Below, one piece after another: positions 14,620 to 23,272 of a stretch of 64,000 nucleotides of DNA. The notes under the pieces were generated by a model. It worked only from the letters and a program-made list of their open reading frames with translations, was not told the origin of the DNA and made no database searches. A program made the position numbers and the translations under genes. The stretch comes from JBEBVQ01 sp964527735 (GTDB lineage: Bacteria; Bacteroidota; Bacteroidia; Chitinophagales; Chitinophagaceae), in contig CAZGPG010000017.1 in assembly GCA_964527735.1 (NCBI GenBank), forward strand, positions 13,991-77,990, written 5' to 3'. The stretch's first letter is position 1. Every line of letters begins with the position of its first letter.

Positions 14620-16359
14620 TCAGTCCTGCGGTGTATCTTCACCAACGGTCATCTTTACTTTTGATGCTGCGGTTGCAGAAACGTCAGATGTACGCCTGCT
14701 GCCTGTATCAGCTTCTTCGCTCAGTTGCCTGAGCAGCTTTTTATGATCGCCGGAAGAACGCCTGGGTATTTCCTCATTGTCGATCAGGTCGGCAAGAATA
14801 TCCCGTTCATCAGCCACAGCAGGCACTTTGTAGATATTCTTGAAGCCCACCAGGGATATAGTAATGTTTGCGCTGCCGGCTTTGGAAGCGGCAAAATCAC
14901 GTATCAGATCGAGTACGTCAAAATCAATATATTCCGTCCGGCTGGCATCAATGATGACTTTGCTGTTTGGAGGAAGTTTGCTTAATGTTTCCTTGATGCT
15001 GGCCTTATTGAGGAATGATACTTCCTGTGCCAGGGTCAGTTTGATCAGGTCTCCGTTCCTGTAGCTGCTCCGGTGATAATAATAGGGGATGCCCATATTC
15101 TGACGCAATAAGTAAAATACGCTGATCACAAGACCTATACCCACACCCTTGAGCAGATCCAGCGCTACGACTGCAATTACGGTGGCCACAAAAGGTATAA
15201 ACTGGCTCCGCCCGGCTTCCCACATATGTTTGAATATGGCGGGACGGCACAGCCGGTATCCGGTATAGATCAGGATGGCTGCCAGCGAAGCTTTGGGAAT
15301 ATGGTTCAGCAGCACGGGGATGAGCGCTACGCACAGCAGGAGCAGCATGCCATGTGTAATGGTTGATACCTTGGTACGGCCCCCCGCATTGATATTGGCC
15401 GATGACCGGACGATGACGGAGGTTATTGGAAGTCCGCCGATGAAACCGCTTACCATATTCCCGATACCCTGTGCACGCAGCTCCGCATTGCCGGAAGTAT
15501 TCCGTTTAAGCGGGTCGAGCTTGTCGGTGGCTTCGATGCACAACAGGGTTTCGATAGAGGCTACTATTGCAATGACGATACCGGTTTTCCATACGTCCGG
15601 ATTGGTCATACCGCTAAAATCCGGTAAGCTGAATTGTCCGAAGAAATCACGGGCGCTGGTGGGGATGGGCAGACTTACCAGATGGGATGTGGTAAGGTAA
15701 AGTTCCGAACCTGATAATTTAAATCCTTCATTGATGAGCGTACCTATTACAACAACCAGCAGCCCGGCAGGTATCATCTGCAGTTTTTTGAATCCCCGGA
15801 GTTGCCACAATCCCAGGATCGCAATACCGGTAACAGCGATGATAATCGCTGCAGGCTCTACCTGTTGCAGGGAAGCAGTAATGTTTTCGAATATAAAACC
15901 GTCTTCGGCGTCGGGCAGCCCTGCTGATCCTGTATTATGCCCGAGCGCATTGGGCATCTCTTTGATAATAATCGTGAGACCGATACCGGCCAGCATGCCT
16001 TCGATCACATTGGAAGGAAAATAGCTGGCTATCGATCCGGCTTTGAGCAGACCGAGTACCAACTGAATCGCTCCGGCTATGATTATAGCACAGAGGAATA
16101 TATTAAATGCCCCCAGTTGCTCGATCGCTACAATTACAATAGCGATCAGCCCGGCTGCCGGGCCGCTTACACTGAGGTTAGATTTGCTGAGGAACCCGAT
16201 GACCACCCCACCGATTATACCGGCTACAATTCCTGAAAATAATGGCGCTTGCGATGCCTGGGCAATACCCAGACAAAGGGGTAGGGCGATCAGGAAAACG
16301 ATCAATCCGGCAAGAAAATCTTTTTTATGACGTCGAAGAAAGGAAATATTTTCTTTCAT
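14620..16359 (-). CDS. SulP-family inorganic anion transporter with STAS domain
   Basis: SulP (SLC26-like) proteins transport sulfate, bicarbonate or other anions across the inner membrane. The 579-residue product begins with a short cytosolic segment, then DFLAGLIVFLIALPLCLGIAQAS, the SulP opening helix. Further helices include VSGPAAGLIAIVIVAI, SYFPSNVIEGMLAGIGLTI and NMVSGFIGGLPITSVIVRSSANINAGGRTK, the conserved substrate-site region. About residues 430-530 form a STAS domain (VIIDASRTEYIDFDVLDLIRDF), and the last 50 residues are a polar tail. No carbonic anhydrase gene is adjacent, so bicarbonate versus sulfate cannot be decided by context. The ATG at 16359 starts MKENISFLRRHKKDF. Confidence 0.92.
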   Translation of the reverse strand: MKENISFLRRHKKDFLAGLIVFLIALPLCLGIAQASQAPLFSGIVAGIIGGVVIGFLSKSNLSVSGPAAGLIAIVIVAIEQLGAFNIFLCAIIIAGAIQLVLGLLKAGSIASYFPSNVIEGMLAGIGLTIIIKEMPNALGHNTGSAGLPDAEDGFIFENITASLQQVEPAAIIIAVTGIAILGLWQLRGFKKLQMIPAGLLVVVIGTLINEGFKLSGSELYLTTSHLVSLPIPTSARDFFGQFSLPDFSGMTNPDVWKTGIVIAIVASIETLLCIEATDKLDPLKRNTSGNAELRAQGIGNMVSGFIGGLPITSVIVRSSANINAGGRTKVSTITHGMLLLLCVALIPVLLNHIPKASLAAILIYTGYRLCRPAIFKHMWEAGRSQFIPFVATVIAVVALDLLKGVGIGLVISVFYLLRQNMGIPYYYHRSSYRNGDLIKLTLAQEVSFLNKASIKETLSKLPPNSKVIIDASRTEYIDFDVLDLIRDFAASKAGSANITISLVGFKNIYKVPAVADERDILADLIDNEEIPRRSSGDHKKLLRQLSEEADTGSRRTSDVSATAASKVKMTVGEDTPQD

Positions 16360-16461
16360 TTTGGCTTACTGTTAATTGCATAATTAAATTACACATGTGT
16401 TTGTAGTGTGGATATTTACACACGAATCCGATGCAGCAGATGCCGGATGTGTGAGACTTTA

Positions 16462-16761
16462 TTAACAGTAATGGTTTGGAGGCGGGGTGAGTATCTCCGG
16501 CGTATACAGAGAAGGGATGTGGTCGGCGTAGTGTACGGACACAATACGGTACATATCTGCTCCGGGAGGGTAAGGAAGACTTGAATGGCCGGGACCGTGG
16601 TATGGTTCCAATACTCTTTTCAATTTCGAATTGTCGTCATGTGCCGTTTCGTGCATTTCTTCCGTAATCAGGGATTTATACAATATCTCCCCCACCTCTT
16701 TTATGGGCAGCATCTGAAAAGAGAACAAAACAAGAAAAAAGCAGGCACGTAACTTTTTCAC
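16462..16761 (-). CDS. Small secreted or membrane-anchored hypothetical protein
   Basis: A 99-residue product with a basic start and hydrophobic stretch (KKLRACFFLVLFSFQMLPI), then KEVGEILYKSLITEEMHE, an acidic patch, a proline-rich tail and YTPEILTPPP near the end. The start codon appears to be GTG at 16761, only a few bases after the minus-strand TTATTTTG promoter-like sequence. I recognise no domain. It is divergent from the TPR gene at 16972 and separated by about 100 bp from SulP, with no shared function apparent. Its size and signal-like start favour a real envelope protein, but coding status is only moderately secure. Confidence 0.55.
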   Translation of the reverse strand: MKKLRACFFLVLFSFQMLPIKEVGEILYKSLITEEMHETAHDDNSKLKRVLEPYHGPGHSSLPYPPGADMYRIVSVHYADHIPSLYTPEILTPPPNHYC

Positions 16762-16957
16762 GGTTGCAAAATAACATTAAAATCACTCAATTTGATCACC
16801 CGGGCCATTAAAATACTGTTAAACAAAAACAGTGTGGCTGTAGTTTATCTGCGCATTTGAAAATGAGAGGATGTGTTGAATGGGCTAAACAGTCACCCCT
16901 AAACTCATAATTCATAGCTCATAATTCATAACTCCTAACGTTCCCTGATTATTTTTC
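16762..16957. repeat. Intergenic stretch with short direct repeats
   Basis: No gene is seen here. It includes reiterated CTCATAATTCATA units around 16913-16935 (ACTCATAATTCATAGCTCATAATTCATAACTC in spaced form) of the kind found in Bacteroidota intergenic DNA, before the promoter of the TPR gene. Confidence 0.4.
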
Positions 16958-16965
16958 TACCTTTG
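16958..16965 (+). promoter_or_regulatory. -7 promoter element abutting the TPR gene
   Basis: TACCTTTG is an exact TAnnTTTG match ending 6 nt before the ATG at 16972. The predicted transcription start is at or next to the ATG, so translation may be leaderless. An in-frame TTG at 16963 lies within the element and is unlikely to be used. Confidence 0.55.
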
Positions 16966-16971
16966 CCGTGC

Positions 16972-18060
16972 ATGATTTGCCGAATAATAATCCTATGCCT
17001 TCTATGCTTCCTGTTTACATCCGGAAGCAGGAGCTATGGCCAGATCAACTGGCCGTCGCCGGAAGTGGAGCAGATGTACCAGCAAGCAAGGGGGCTAATG
17101 ATGAACGGCAGTTTCCCGCAGGCGATTGCCGCGTACCAGCAGCTCGTTCCGCTTGCTCCGGAGGTAATGGAGATTTATCGCGATCTGGGGCGTTTGTATT
17201 ATCTGACCGGTGCTTATGAAGATGCCAATAAAACGCTGACCAGTGTCATCAACAGCAGCGTGGCAGACCGTCAGAGCTTTCAGATAGCGGCGGCCAGCCT
17301 GGCAGCGCAGCAGGATTATAAGAAAGCCCGTGCTGTCCTGCAGCAGGGTATTGTGCGTTTCCCCACTGCCGGTCTGCTGTACCATGAGCTGGGTAAGCAG
17401 CATTATGACCGTAATGAACACGAGCAGGCACTAAAAGCATGGCTTGATGGTATTGCCGCAGACCCGGTATACCATGTCAATTACTACGAGGCTGCCCGGA
17501 CTTATATGGCTACAGATGAGATGCTTTGGGTGATCCTGTACGGAGAGATCTTCCTGGCGCGGGAAAGCCAGACGCCCCGTGCCCGGGAAATGTGCCGGCT
17601 GGTGCTGGAAGCTTATAAGCGATTCTATTTTACACCGAGAAGTATAAAAGCCCCGGAGTTCGGTAAAAATACCGGACAAAAACAGCCGGCTTCTTTTTAC
17701 GATGCGGTGCACGAAACATTCCGGAAGCTGGCGCCGGTGGTCAGCGACGGCCTGTCTACGGAAAATCTGGTCATGCTGCGTGCCCGCTTTATTATAGAGT
17801 GGAACCGTACTTATGCGGATCAATACCCGTTTTCGTTATTTAACTGGCATGAGCGGCTGCTGCAGAACGGCCATTTTGATGCCTATAATCATTGGTTGTT
17901 TGGCAAAGTGGAACATGCACAGCAATATGAAGCGTGGGTATCCTTTCATAAAGATGCAATACCTGCATTCGAAGCCTGGATGGAACAATATCCATACCGG
18001 CCTGCTGAACAGGAATTTTATAATGAAAGAAAATTGAAAGGATTGTTTTCCGGCCGGTAG
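16972..18060 (+). CDS. Exported tetratricopeptide-repeat protein
   Basis: A 362-residue protein with a hydrophobic signal region (IIILCLLCFLFTSGSRSYG) and then TPR helices. Examples are EVEQMYQQARGLMMNGSFPQAIAAYQQLVPLAPE, EIYRDLGRLYYLTGAYEDANKTL, QQDYKKARAVLQQGIVRFPTAGLLYHELGKQHYDRNEHEQALKAWLDGI. These cover about residues 30-170. The C-terminal half (about 190-362) is not TPR-like and contains aromatic-rich text such as YPFSLFNWHERLLQNGHFDAYNHWLFG. It is probably periplasmic and acts in protein-protein contact. It precedes the SurA-like gene by 151 bp, each with its own promoter element. The specific function is unknown. Confidence 0.75.
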   Translation: MICRIIILCLLCFLFTSGSRSYGQINWPSPEVEQMYQQARGLMMNGSFPQAIAAYQQLVPLAPEVMEIYRDLGRLYYLTGAYEDANKTLTSVINSSVADRQSFQIAAASLAAQQDYKKARAVLQQGIVRFPTAGLLYHELGKQHYDRNEHEQALKAWLDGIAADPVYHVNYYEAARTYMATDEMLWVILYGEIFLARESQTPRAREMCRLVLEAYKRFYFTPRSIKAPEFGKNTGQKQPASFYDAVHETFRKLAPVVSDGLSTENLVMLRARFIIEWNRTYADQYPFSLFNWHERLLQNGHFDAYNHWLFGKVEHAQQYEAWVSFHKDAIPAFEAWMEQYPYRPAEQEFYNERKLKGLFSGR

Positions 18061-18173
18061 GGGGCGTATCATTATACGTCTTATAGGTCCATATTGACAT
18101 ACTCCCGGGTCTGCACCCCTGAAAGGCAAACGTTAAAATATCTTGCGTATTTATACCGTGTGAGCAAATCTGT

Positions 18174-18181
18174 TATTTTTG
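18174..18181 (+). promoter_or_regulatory. -7 promoter element for the SurA-like gene
   Basis: TATTTTTG matches TAnnTTTG, 30 nt before the ATG at 18212. Confidence 0.5.
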
Positions 18182-18211
18182 CTGATTAAAAAATAAAACC
18201 ACCCCCTCCTC

Positions 18212-19597
18212 ATGAGGTATCCTTTTCTTTGTGTCCCTGTTCTGGTGTTTCTGAACCTCCTTATATCCGTTCCCCCGGTTTTTGCACAGCCGGTGCAGAC
18301 CGCAGATAAAATAATAGCGGTTGTCGGGCAGAACCGGATCATCCTCCAGTCTGATCTGGAAGTGCAGGTTGCCAACCTGAAGTTGCAAAGCCCTGATTCT
18401 TACCATGATACCCTGAAGTGTGGCATTCTCCAGCAGATGATCATGTCGAAGATGCTGGTGGAGCAGGCGGAGCGCGACAGCGTATTGGTAGGCGAAGAAG
18501 AAGTGGAAGCCAACCTGGATAATAAGCTCCGGTATTTTATCTCCCGCGTATACGGCTCCAAAGAAAAGCTGGAGCAGGCAACGGGCAAGACCGTTTACCA
18601 GATCAAAGAAGAAAACAGGGAAGTGGTGAAAGAGCAAATGCTTGCAGAGCGTATTCAGGGGCAGCTGCTGGAAAATGTAGCTATTACACCCACAGAGGTG
18701 CGGACGTTTTATAATAATATTCCTGCGGACAGTCTTCCGTTTTTCCCGGCCAGTGTGGAAGTAGGTCAGATTGTTATTGATCCGCCGGTAAGCCCGGAGC
18801 TTGATGCATATGCCCGTAAACAACTGGATGAGATCCGGGAGCAGATCGTAACGGAAGGCAAAAATTTTGAAGCAATGGCCGGCATTTACAGCCAGGACCC
18901 CGGAAGCCGGGATAATGGCGGGCGATACAATGATGTAAGCCGGATTGACGGCGGCTGGGCGCCCGAGTTTGTAACAGCAGCATTCAGATTGCAGAACGGG
19001 GATGTATCGCCGGTCGTAAAGACAAAATTCGGCTATCATATCATCCAGATGATCCAGCGTAAAGGCGATCAGGCGGATGTAAGGCATATTCTTATTATAC
19101 CGGAGCGTACATCTGCCGACTTCAGGTTTGCCTTGTCCCGTCTCGATAGTGTCCGGTCTGAACTGATCAGCAGCAAGATCAGCTTTCCCCAGGCTGTGGG
19201 CAAGTATAGCACGGACGATCAGTCTAAAATGACAGCTGGTATGCTGACGGACCCGCAGACCGGCGCCAGCCAGCTGGAAATAGATCAGCTGGATCCGGCG
19301 CTGGCCCTGATGATTGACAGCTTGTCGCCGGGCAGCTTCTCCCAGCCGCATGTATTTGTGAACCAGTATACCGGTGAGCGATCCTGCCGGATCATTTATC
19401 TGAAAGACAGGTCTGAGCCGCACAAAGCCAACCTGAGGGACGATTACAGCAAGATACAGCAGGTGGCCCTCTCCCAAAAACAGAACCGGAAACTGGAACA
19501 GTGGCTGCAGAACAAATTACCGACCTATTACCTGAAAGTAGACCCCGAATACAAGAATTGCGGACCTCTGGCCGCGTGGAAGGAATTCATACATTAA
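18212..19597 (+). CDS. SurA-like periplasmic peptidyl-prolyl isomerase
   Basis: SurA proteins chaperone outer-membrane proteins in the periplasm. The 461-residue product has a signal peptide (VFLNLLISVPPVFAQ), then a SurA N-terminal domain with DKIIAVVGQNRIILQSDLEVQV. Two parvulin/PpiC domains follow: about residues 185-290 (VGQIVIDPP, YSQDPGSRDNGGRYNDVS, VSPVVKTKFGYHIIQM) and about 290-400 (DVRHILIIPERTSADF, KYSTDDQSKMTAGML). The first is the better conserved, with the GxGxL/FGYHII hallmarks; the second lacks the usual FGYH end. The domain order fits SurA better than single-domain PPIases. In a T9SS-rich organism it probably helps outer-membrane biogenesis. Confidence 0.88.
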   Translation: MRYPFLCVPVLVFLNLLISVPPVFAQPVQTADKIIAVVGQNRIILQSDLEVQVANLKLQSPDSYHDTLKCGILQQMIMSKMLVEQAERDSVLVGEEEVEANLDNKLRYFISRVYGSKEKLEQATGKTVYQIKEENREVVKEQMLAERIQGQLLENVAITPTEVRTFYNNIPADSLPFFPASVEVGQIVIDPPVSPELDAYARKQLDEIREQIVTEGKNFEAMAGIYSQDPGSRDNGGRYNDVSRIDGGWAPEFVTAAFRLQNGDVSPVVKTKFGYHIIQMIQRKGDQADVRHILIIPERTSADFRFALSRLDSVRSELISSKISFPQAVGKYSTDDQSKMTAGMLTDPQTGASQLEIDQLDPALALMIDSLSPGSFSQPHVFVNQYTGERSCRIIYLKDRSEPHKANLRDDYSKIQQVALSQKQNRKLEQWLQNKLPTYYLKVDPEYKNCGPLAAWKEFIH

Positions 19598-19652
19598 CAA
19601 TGATATACGGGATTTTGTCTTACCTTGCCTTTTCAATCATGAATTTGTTGTA

Positions 19653-20768
19653 ATGGCAACCAAGAAAAATATCGTAAAATTTGCCCCGAAAGGAACCCCG
19701 AGTTTTTATGACGATGTAAAGCTGAAAGTAGATGAATATTTTCAAGCTCATAAGACCAGCGGTTATGCAAATTCCACGATGTATGTAAAGACTGGTGTTA
19801 TGCTGGCGCTTTATTTTGTACCCTATCTGTTGATGACTATTGGTGTTGCAGCAGGCAATCCCTGGTTATTTTACGGATTCTGGATGCTGATGGGTGCCGG
19901 TATTGTGGGTATCGGCACATCTGTTATGCATGATTCCAATCATGGCTCTTACGCTCGCAATAAATTCGTAAATAACACCCTTGGTGGCATACTGAACATA
20001 TTAGGCGGCTATTCGGCCAACTGGAAGATACAGCATAACGTGCTTCATCACACTTACACGAATGTGGAAGGGCTGGATGAAGATATTGAAGCCGGGATAT
20101 TCCTTCGTATGTCGCCCCATGCGCCTTATCTCCGTATGCACCGCTTCCAGCATATCTATGCGTGGTTCCTTTATTGTATGATGAACCTTTTCTGGGTTAC
20201 TGTAAAGGATTATCGCCAGCTTTTCAAATATCATCAGCATGATCTGCTGAGAAAAGAAAAGCTGACCCTCAAACGTGCACTTACGGAACTCACGATACTC
20301 AAAGTGTTTTATATCGGTTATGCGATTGTCCTTCCTATACTGTTTTCAGGTATGCCCTGGTATCATGTGGCAGGGGGATTTGTAATCATGCATGTCATTG
20401 CAGGATTAGCGCTTGCCTGTATCTTTCAGCCGGCACATGTGATGGAAACATCAGAATTTCCGCAACCTAACCCTGACCGGAAAATGGAAAATAGTTGGGC
20501 GGTGCACCAGGTGCTCAATACCACCAACTTTGCGCCTGACAGCCAGATATTATCCTGGTTTATCGGCGGGCTTAATTACCAGATCGAGCATCATCTGTTT
20601 CCGAATGTCTGCCATGTGCATTATCCGCAGATTTCCCGGATCGTGCAAAGTGTCGCTAAAGAATATGGTATCCCTTATCAGGTACAGCCTACGTTTGCAC
20701 ATGCTTTATGGGAGCATGGCAAGATGCTGAAAAAACTGGGGGAGAAACAATGGTCAATTATTAATTAA
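19653..20768 (+). CDS. Membrane fatty acid desaturase (acyl-lipid/linoleoyl-CoA desaturase type)
   Basis: This is an integral membrane di-iron desaturase that introduces a double bond into a fatty acyl chain. Of 371 residues, the three histidine boxes are HDSNHGS (about 93-99), HNVLHHTYTN (about 128-137) and QIEHHLFPNVC (about 310). The Q in the third box, QIEHH, is typical of front-end desaturases, although no cytochrome b5 domain is fused. Two pairs of hydrophobic helices flank the boxes (VMLALYFVPYLLMTIGVA, FYGFWMLMGAGIVGIG). Position specificity cannot be told. A TACCTTGC sequence about 30 nt upstream may be its promoter. The gene ends 10 bp from the convergent adenosyltransferase gene. 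Confidence 0.92.
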   Translation: MATKKNIVKFAPKGTPSFYDDVKLKVDEYFQAHKTSGYANSTMYVKTGVMLALYFVPYLLMTIGVAAGNPWLFYGFWMLMGAGIVGIGTSVMHDSNHGSYARNKFVNNTLGGILNILGGYSANWKIQHNVLHHTYTNVEGLDEDIEAGIFLRMSPHAPYLRMHRFQHIYAWFLYCMMNLFWVTVKDYRQLFKYHQHDLLRKEKLTLKRALTELTILKVFYIGYAIVLPILFSGMPWYHVAGGFVIMHVIAGLALACIFQPAHVMETSEFPQPNPDRKMENSWAVHQVLNTTNFAPDSQILSWFIGGLNYQIEHHLFPNVCHVHYPQISRIVQSVAKEYGIPYQVQPTFAHALWEHGKMLKKLGEKQWSIIN

Positions 20769-20778
20769 CCATTAATCA

Positions 20779-21354
20779 TTAACCATTATCAATTACTCTC
20801 GCCCGCCAGGGTATTTCTTCTGCTCCGTTGATATGCGCGATATAACGTGCCAGCACAAACAAAAAGTCCGATAAGCGGTTCAGGTATTGTACGATCAGTT
20901 CGGGTACATGTTCGTTCTGCTCTTCGTTCATACCTACACAGAGACGCTCTGCCCGCCGGCAAACGCATCGTGCCACATGACAGGCTGATGCCGCCATATG
21001 ACCGCCGGGTAAAATAAAAGACCTCATTTCCGGCAGCGTTTCATTCATCCGGTCAATAAGCTGCTCCAGGTATTTTACATCTTCGGGGTGCAGGTCCGGA
21101 AGCTTCATCTTCACTTCCTTGCCGGGAGATGTTGCCAGTTCGGAACCGATCGTGAACAGGCGATCCTGTATCTCCCTCAGCCATGTACTGATCTCCGCAT
21201 TGGCGGCCATATCATTGACCAGGCCGATGTGGGAATTCAATTCGTCTACTGTGCCGTAGCTTTCGATACGGATATGGTTTTTGGGAACACGCACACCTCC
21301 GATCAGGCTGGTGCTGCCTTTATCTCCTGTTTTTGTGTATATTTTGAATGCCAT
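20779..21354 (-). CDS. PduO-type ATP:cob(I)alamin adenosyltransferase
   Basis: This enzyme transfers the adenosyl group of ATP to cob(I)alamin to make coenzyme B12. It has 191 residues. Motifs are IYTKTGDKGSTSLIGG at the N-terminus (ATP-binding P-loop-like element), RIESYGTVDELNSHIGL, FILPGGHMAASACHVARCVCRRAER with the conserved RxxxRRxER pattern, and YLNRLSDFLFVLARYIAHINGAEE. I start at ATG 21354 (MAFKIYTKTG); an in-frame ATG at 21387 gives an 11-residue extension (NKQLTIQQTI) not typical of the family. It lies downstream of the ABC ATPase on the same strand, separated by the 66-bp palindrome. No B12-dependent enzyme is in the window. Confidence 0.93.
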   Translation of the reverse strand: MAFKIYTKTGDKGSTSLIGGVRVPKNHIRIESYGTVDELNSHIGLVNDMAANAEISTWLREIQDRLFTIGSELATSPGKEVKMKLPDLHPEDVKYLEQLIDRMNETLPEMRSFILPGGHMAASACHVARCVCRRAERLCVGMNEEQNEHVPELIVQYLNRLSDFLFVLARYIAHINGAEEIPWRARVIDNG

Positions 21355-21390
21355 GATTGTTTGTTGAATCGTTAACTGTTTATTCATTTC

Positions 21391-21456
21391 GTAGTGTAGA
21401 GACGTAGCTGTAGAGACGTAGCATGCTACGTCTCTACAGCTACGTCTCTACACTAC
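21391..21456. repeat. 66-bp perfect palindrome overlapping the end of the ABC ATPase gene
   Basis: Arms 21391-21423 and 21424-21456 are perfect inverse complements over 33 bp with no loop. Each arm has two units of the GTAGAGACGTAGC type. The right arm contains the stop codon and the last two Val codons of the ABC ATPase gene (stop at 21448-21450). The RNA hairpin could terminate or attenuate transcription into the adenosyltransferase gene. It is a larger, double form of the 13425-13473 element. Confidence 0.85.
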
Positions 21457-22119
21457 GATGCCATCCCGTATCCGGATCACCCGTTGTGTATAGCGTGCAA
21501 TATCTTCTTCGTGCGTGACCAGCATGACGGTATTGCCGTTTGCATGTATGGAGCCGAACAGGTCCATGATCTCTTCTGATGTTTTTGTGTCCAGGTTGCC
21601 CGTAGGTTCATCTGCCAGGATCAGCGACGGGTTGTTGATCAGGGCGCGGGCTATAGCTACGCGCTGGCTTTGCCCTCCTGAAAGCTCGTTGGGCTTATGG
21701 TGCGCCCGGTCTGCAAGTCCTACTTTTTCCAGCATGGCAAGCGCCCGTTCATGCCGCTCTTTCTTTCCGATGCCCGCATAGATCAGCGGTACGGCTACAT
21801 TCTCCCAGGCCGAAAGCCGGGGCAGCAGGTTGAATTGCTGGAACACAAATCCGATCTCCCGGTTGCGTATGTCCGCCAGTTCGTTACTGCTCATCCTGCT
21901 GACGTCTTTGTCGTTGAGCAGATATTGTCCGGATGTAGGCGTATCAAGGCATCCGATGATGTTCATCAGGGTAGATTTTCCCGACCCCGAAGGACCCATC
22001 AGTGCGACATACTCGTTTTTCATAAGCGTCAGTTGCACGCCATTTAATACTGGCAAAGCCTGCCTGCCCAGGAAATAACTTTTATGTATGTCAATGAGCC
22101 GGATTACCTCTTTTTTCAT
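21448..22119 (-). CDS. ABC transporter ATP-binding protein (LolD/MacB type)
   Basis: A 223-residue ATPase of the class that drives lipoprotein release (LolCDE) or MacB-like export. It has Walker A MGPSGSGKSTLMNIIG, Q-loop FVFQQFNLLPRLSAWENVAVPL, signature LSGGQSQRVAIARAL, Walker B LILADEPTGNLD and H-loop VTHEED. LDTPTSGQYLLNDKDVS is typical of LolD/MacB. I use the ATG at 22119 (MKKEVIRLIDIHKSYF); an in-frame ATG lies at 22152. The permease gene is not adjacent, so the exported substrate is unknown. The last two valine codons and stop lie inside a perfect palindrome. It is divergent from ispE across about 90 bp. Confidence 0.9.
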   Translation of the reverse strand: MKKEVIRLIDIHKSYFLGRQALPVLNGVQLTLMKNEYVALMGPSGSGKSTLMNIIGCLDTPTSGQYLLNDKDVSRMSSNELADIRNREIGFVFQQFNLLPRLSAWENVAVPLIYAGIGKKERHERALAMLEKVGLADRAHHKPNELSGGQSQRVAIARALINNPSLILADEPTGNLDTKTSEEIMDLFGSIHANGNTVMLVTHEEDIARYTQRVIRIRDGIVV

Positions 22120-22210
22120 ATTGCAATTTGCTCCGGAACAGGAGATTTTCAAAAATAGCTATAATTTCACACAGTCCCGGTACCACCCGTGACGCGGCCA
22201 AACATTTTGT

Positions 22211-23038
22211 ATGATTTCCTTTCCTAACTGTAAGATCAATATCGGCCTGTTTGTGACCGGGCGCCGGGCAGACGGTTATCACGATCTTGAAACGGTTTTC
22301 TATCCCCTTTCGCTCAGGGACGCGCTTGAAATAATACCGTCTCCATCGGGTATGATTTCTTTCCACCCAGAGGGCCTGCCGGTGCAAGGCAGCATTTCCG
22401 GCAACCTGGTGATGAAGGCTTACCGGTTGTTACAGTTGCGTTATCCGGAACGGGTGAAGCCGCTGGAAATATGGCTGTATAAAAACATACCGATGGGTGC
22501 CGGTCTGGGTGGCGGCTCGGCAGACGGTGCGTTTATGCTGCGGCTGCTCAATGATTATTTTGATCTGCGGCTTGATCAGCCGGAGTTGGTAGCTCTGGCG
22601 CTGCAGCTGGGCAGTGATTGTCCGTTTTTTATTTACAATACGCCGCAATTTGCTACCGGCCGGGGAGAGCATATGACGCCGGTTTCACTTGACTTGTCTG
22701 GTTATCGGGTTCGTCTGGTTTGTCCTGATGTGCATGTATCTACGGCGGCCGCATTCCGGATGATTGAACCTCGTCAGGCAGGGGTTGATCTCAGCAAGCT
22801 TGGTCAACTTCCGGTAGCAGAATGGAAGGAGGTAATTGTCAATGATTTTGAGGCGCCTGTTTTTGGTGTGCACCCGATCCTCCGTGAAATAAAAGATCAG
22901 CTGTATGCGCAGGGGGCGGTGTATGCTTCTATGAGCGGGAGCGGCTCGGCGTTGTACGGTATTTTCCCCGAAGGGAAAGAATTGCAGCCCTTGTCTGTAT
23001 CCGTACCCTTCGCAGAGTACACCCTTACGGGTAATTAG
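22211..23038 (+). CDS. ispE: 4-diphosphocytidyl-2-C-methyl-D-erythritol kinase
   Basis: IspE phosphorylates CDP-ME in the non-mevalonate (MEP) isoprenoid pathway and belongs to the GHMP kinases. Of 275 residues, the N-terminus has FPNCKINIGLFVTGRRADGYHDLETVFYPL (substrate region). The GHMP ATP loop is PMGAGLGGGSADGAFMLRLLN near residue 95, followed by LGSDCPFFIYN with the catalytic aspartate, and the C-terminal motif is YASMSGSGSALYGIF. The length agrees with family members. It starts at ATG 22211, close downstream of the divergent ABC gene. No other MEP gene is in the window. The window supports use of this pathway for isoprenoids. Confidence 0.95.
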   Translation: MISFPNCKINIGLFVTGRRADGYHDLETVFYPLSLRDALEIIPSPSGMISFHPEGLPVQGSISGNLVMKAYRLLQLRYPERVKPLEIWLYKNIPMGAGLGGGSADGAFMLRLLNDYFDLRLDQPELVALALQLGSDCPFFIYNTPQFATGRGEHMTPVSLDLSGYRVRLVCPDVHVSTAAAFRMIEPRQAGVDLSKLGQLPVAEWKEVIVNDFEAPVFGVHPILREIKDQLYAQGAVYASMSGSGSALYGIFPEGKELQPLSVSVPFAEYTLTGN

Positions 23039-23145
23039 GTATTCAATCCTCACCCCTCAATCCTCATCCCTGATTAATAATCCCCCGGCGAATGACCGGA
23101 TGATGCCACAAGCAATGGTGTATCGCTGTCTGCGTGTAAGTGATT

Positions 23146-23167
23146 CACTCATTTTTTAAAATGAGTG
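23146..23167 (+). terminator. Hairpin downstream of ispE
   Basis: CACTCATTTT and AAAATGAGTG form a 10-bp stem with a 2-nt loop, about 110 nt after the ispE stop. It is a plausible terminator, although the downstream U-run is absent and the AT-rich base of the stem is weak. Confidence 0.4.
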
Positions 23168-23198
23168 ATCTCCTGAAACATTCGGGTTTATGGCTCAC

Positions 23199-23206
23199 TA
23201 ATTTTG
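23199..23206 (+). promoter_or_regulatory. -7 promoter element for the 23273 T9SS gene
   Basis: TAATTTTG is an exact TAnnTTTG match, about 66 nt before the ATG at 23273. Confidence 0.45.
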
Positions 23207-23272
23207 TTTGGTGAATGATCAATGTGAAATGAGTGGGAAAGAAGGCGCAAAATAAATACAGGATTCAAATCA

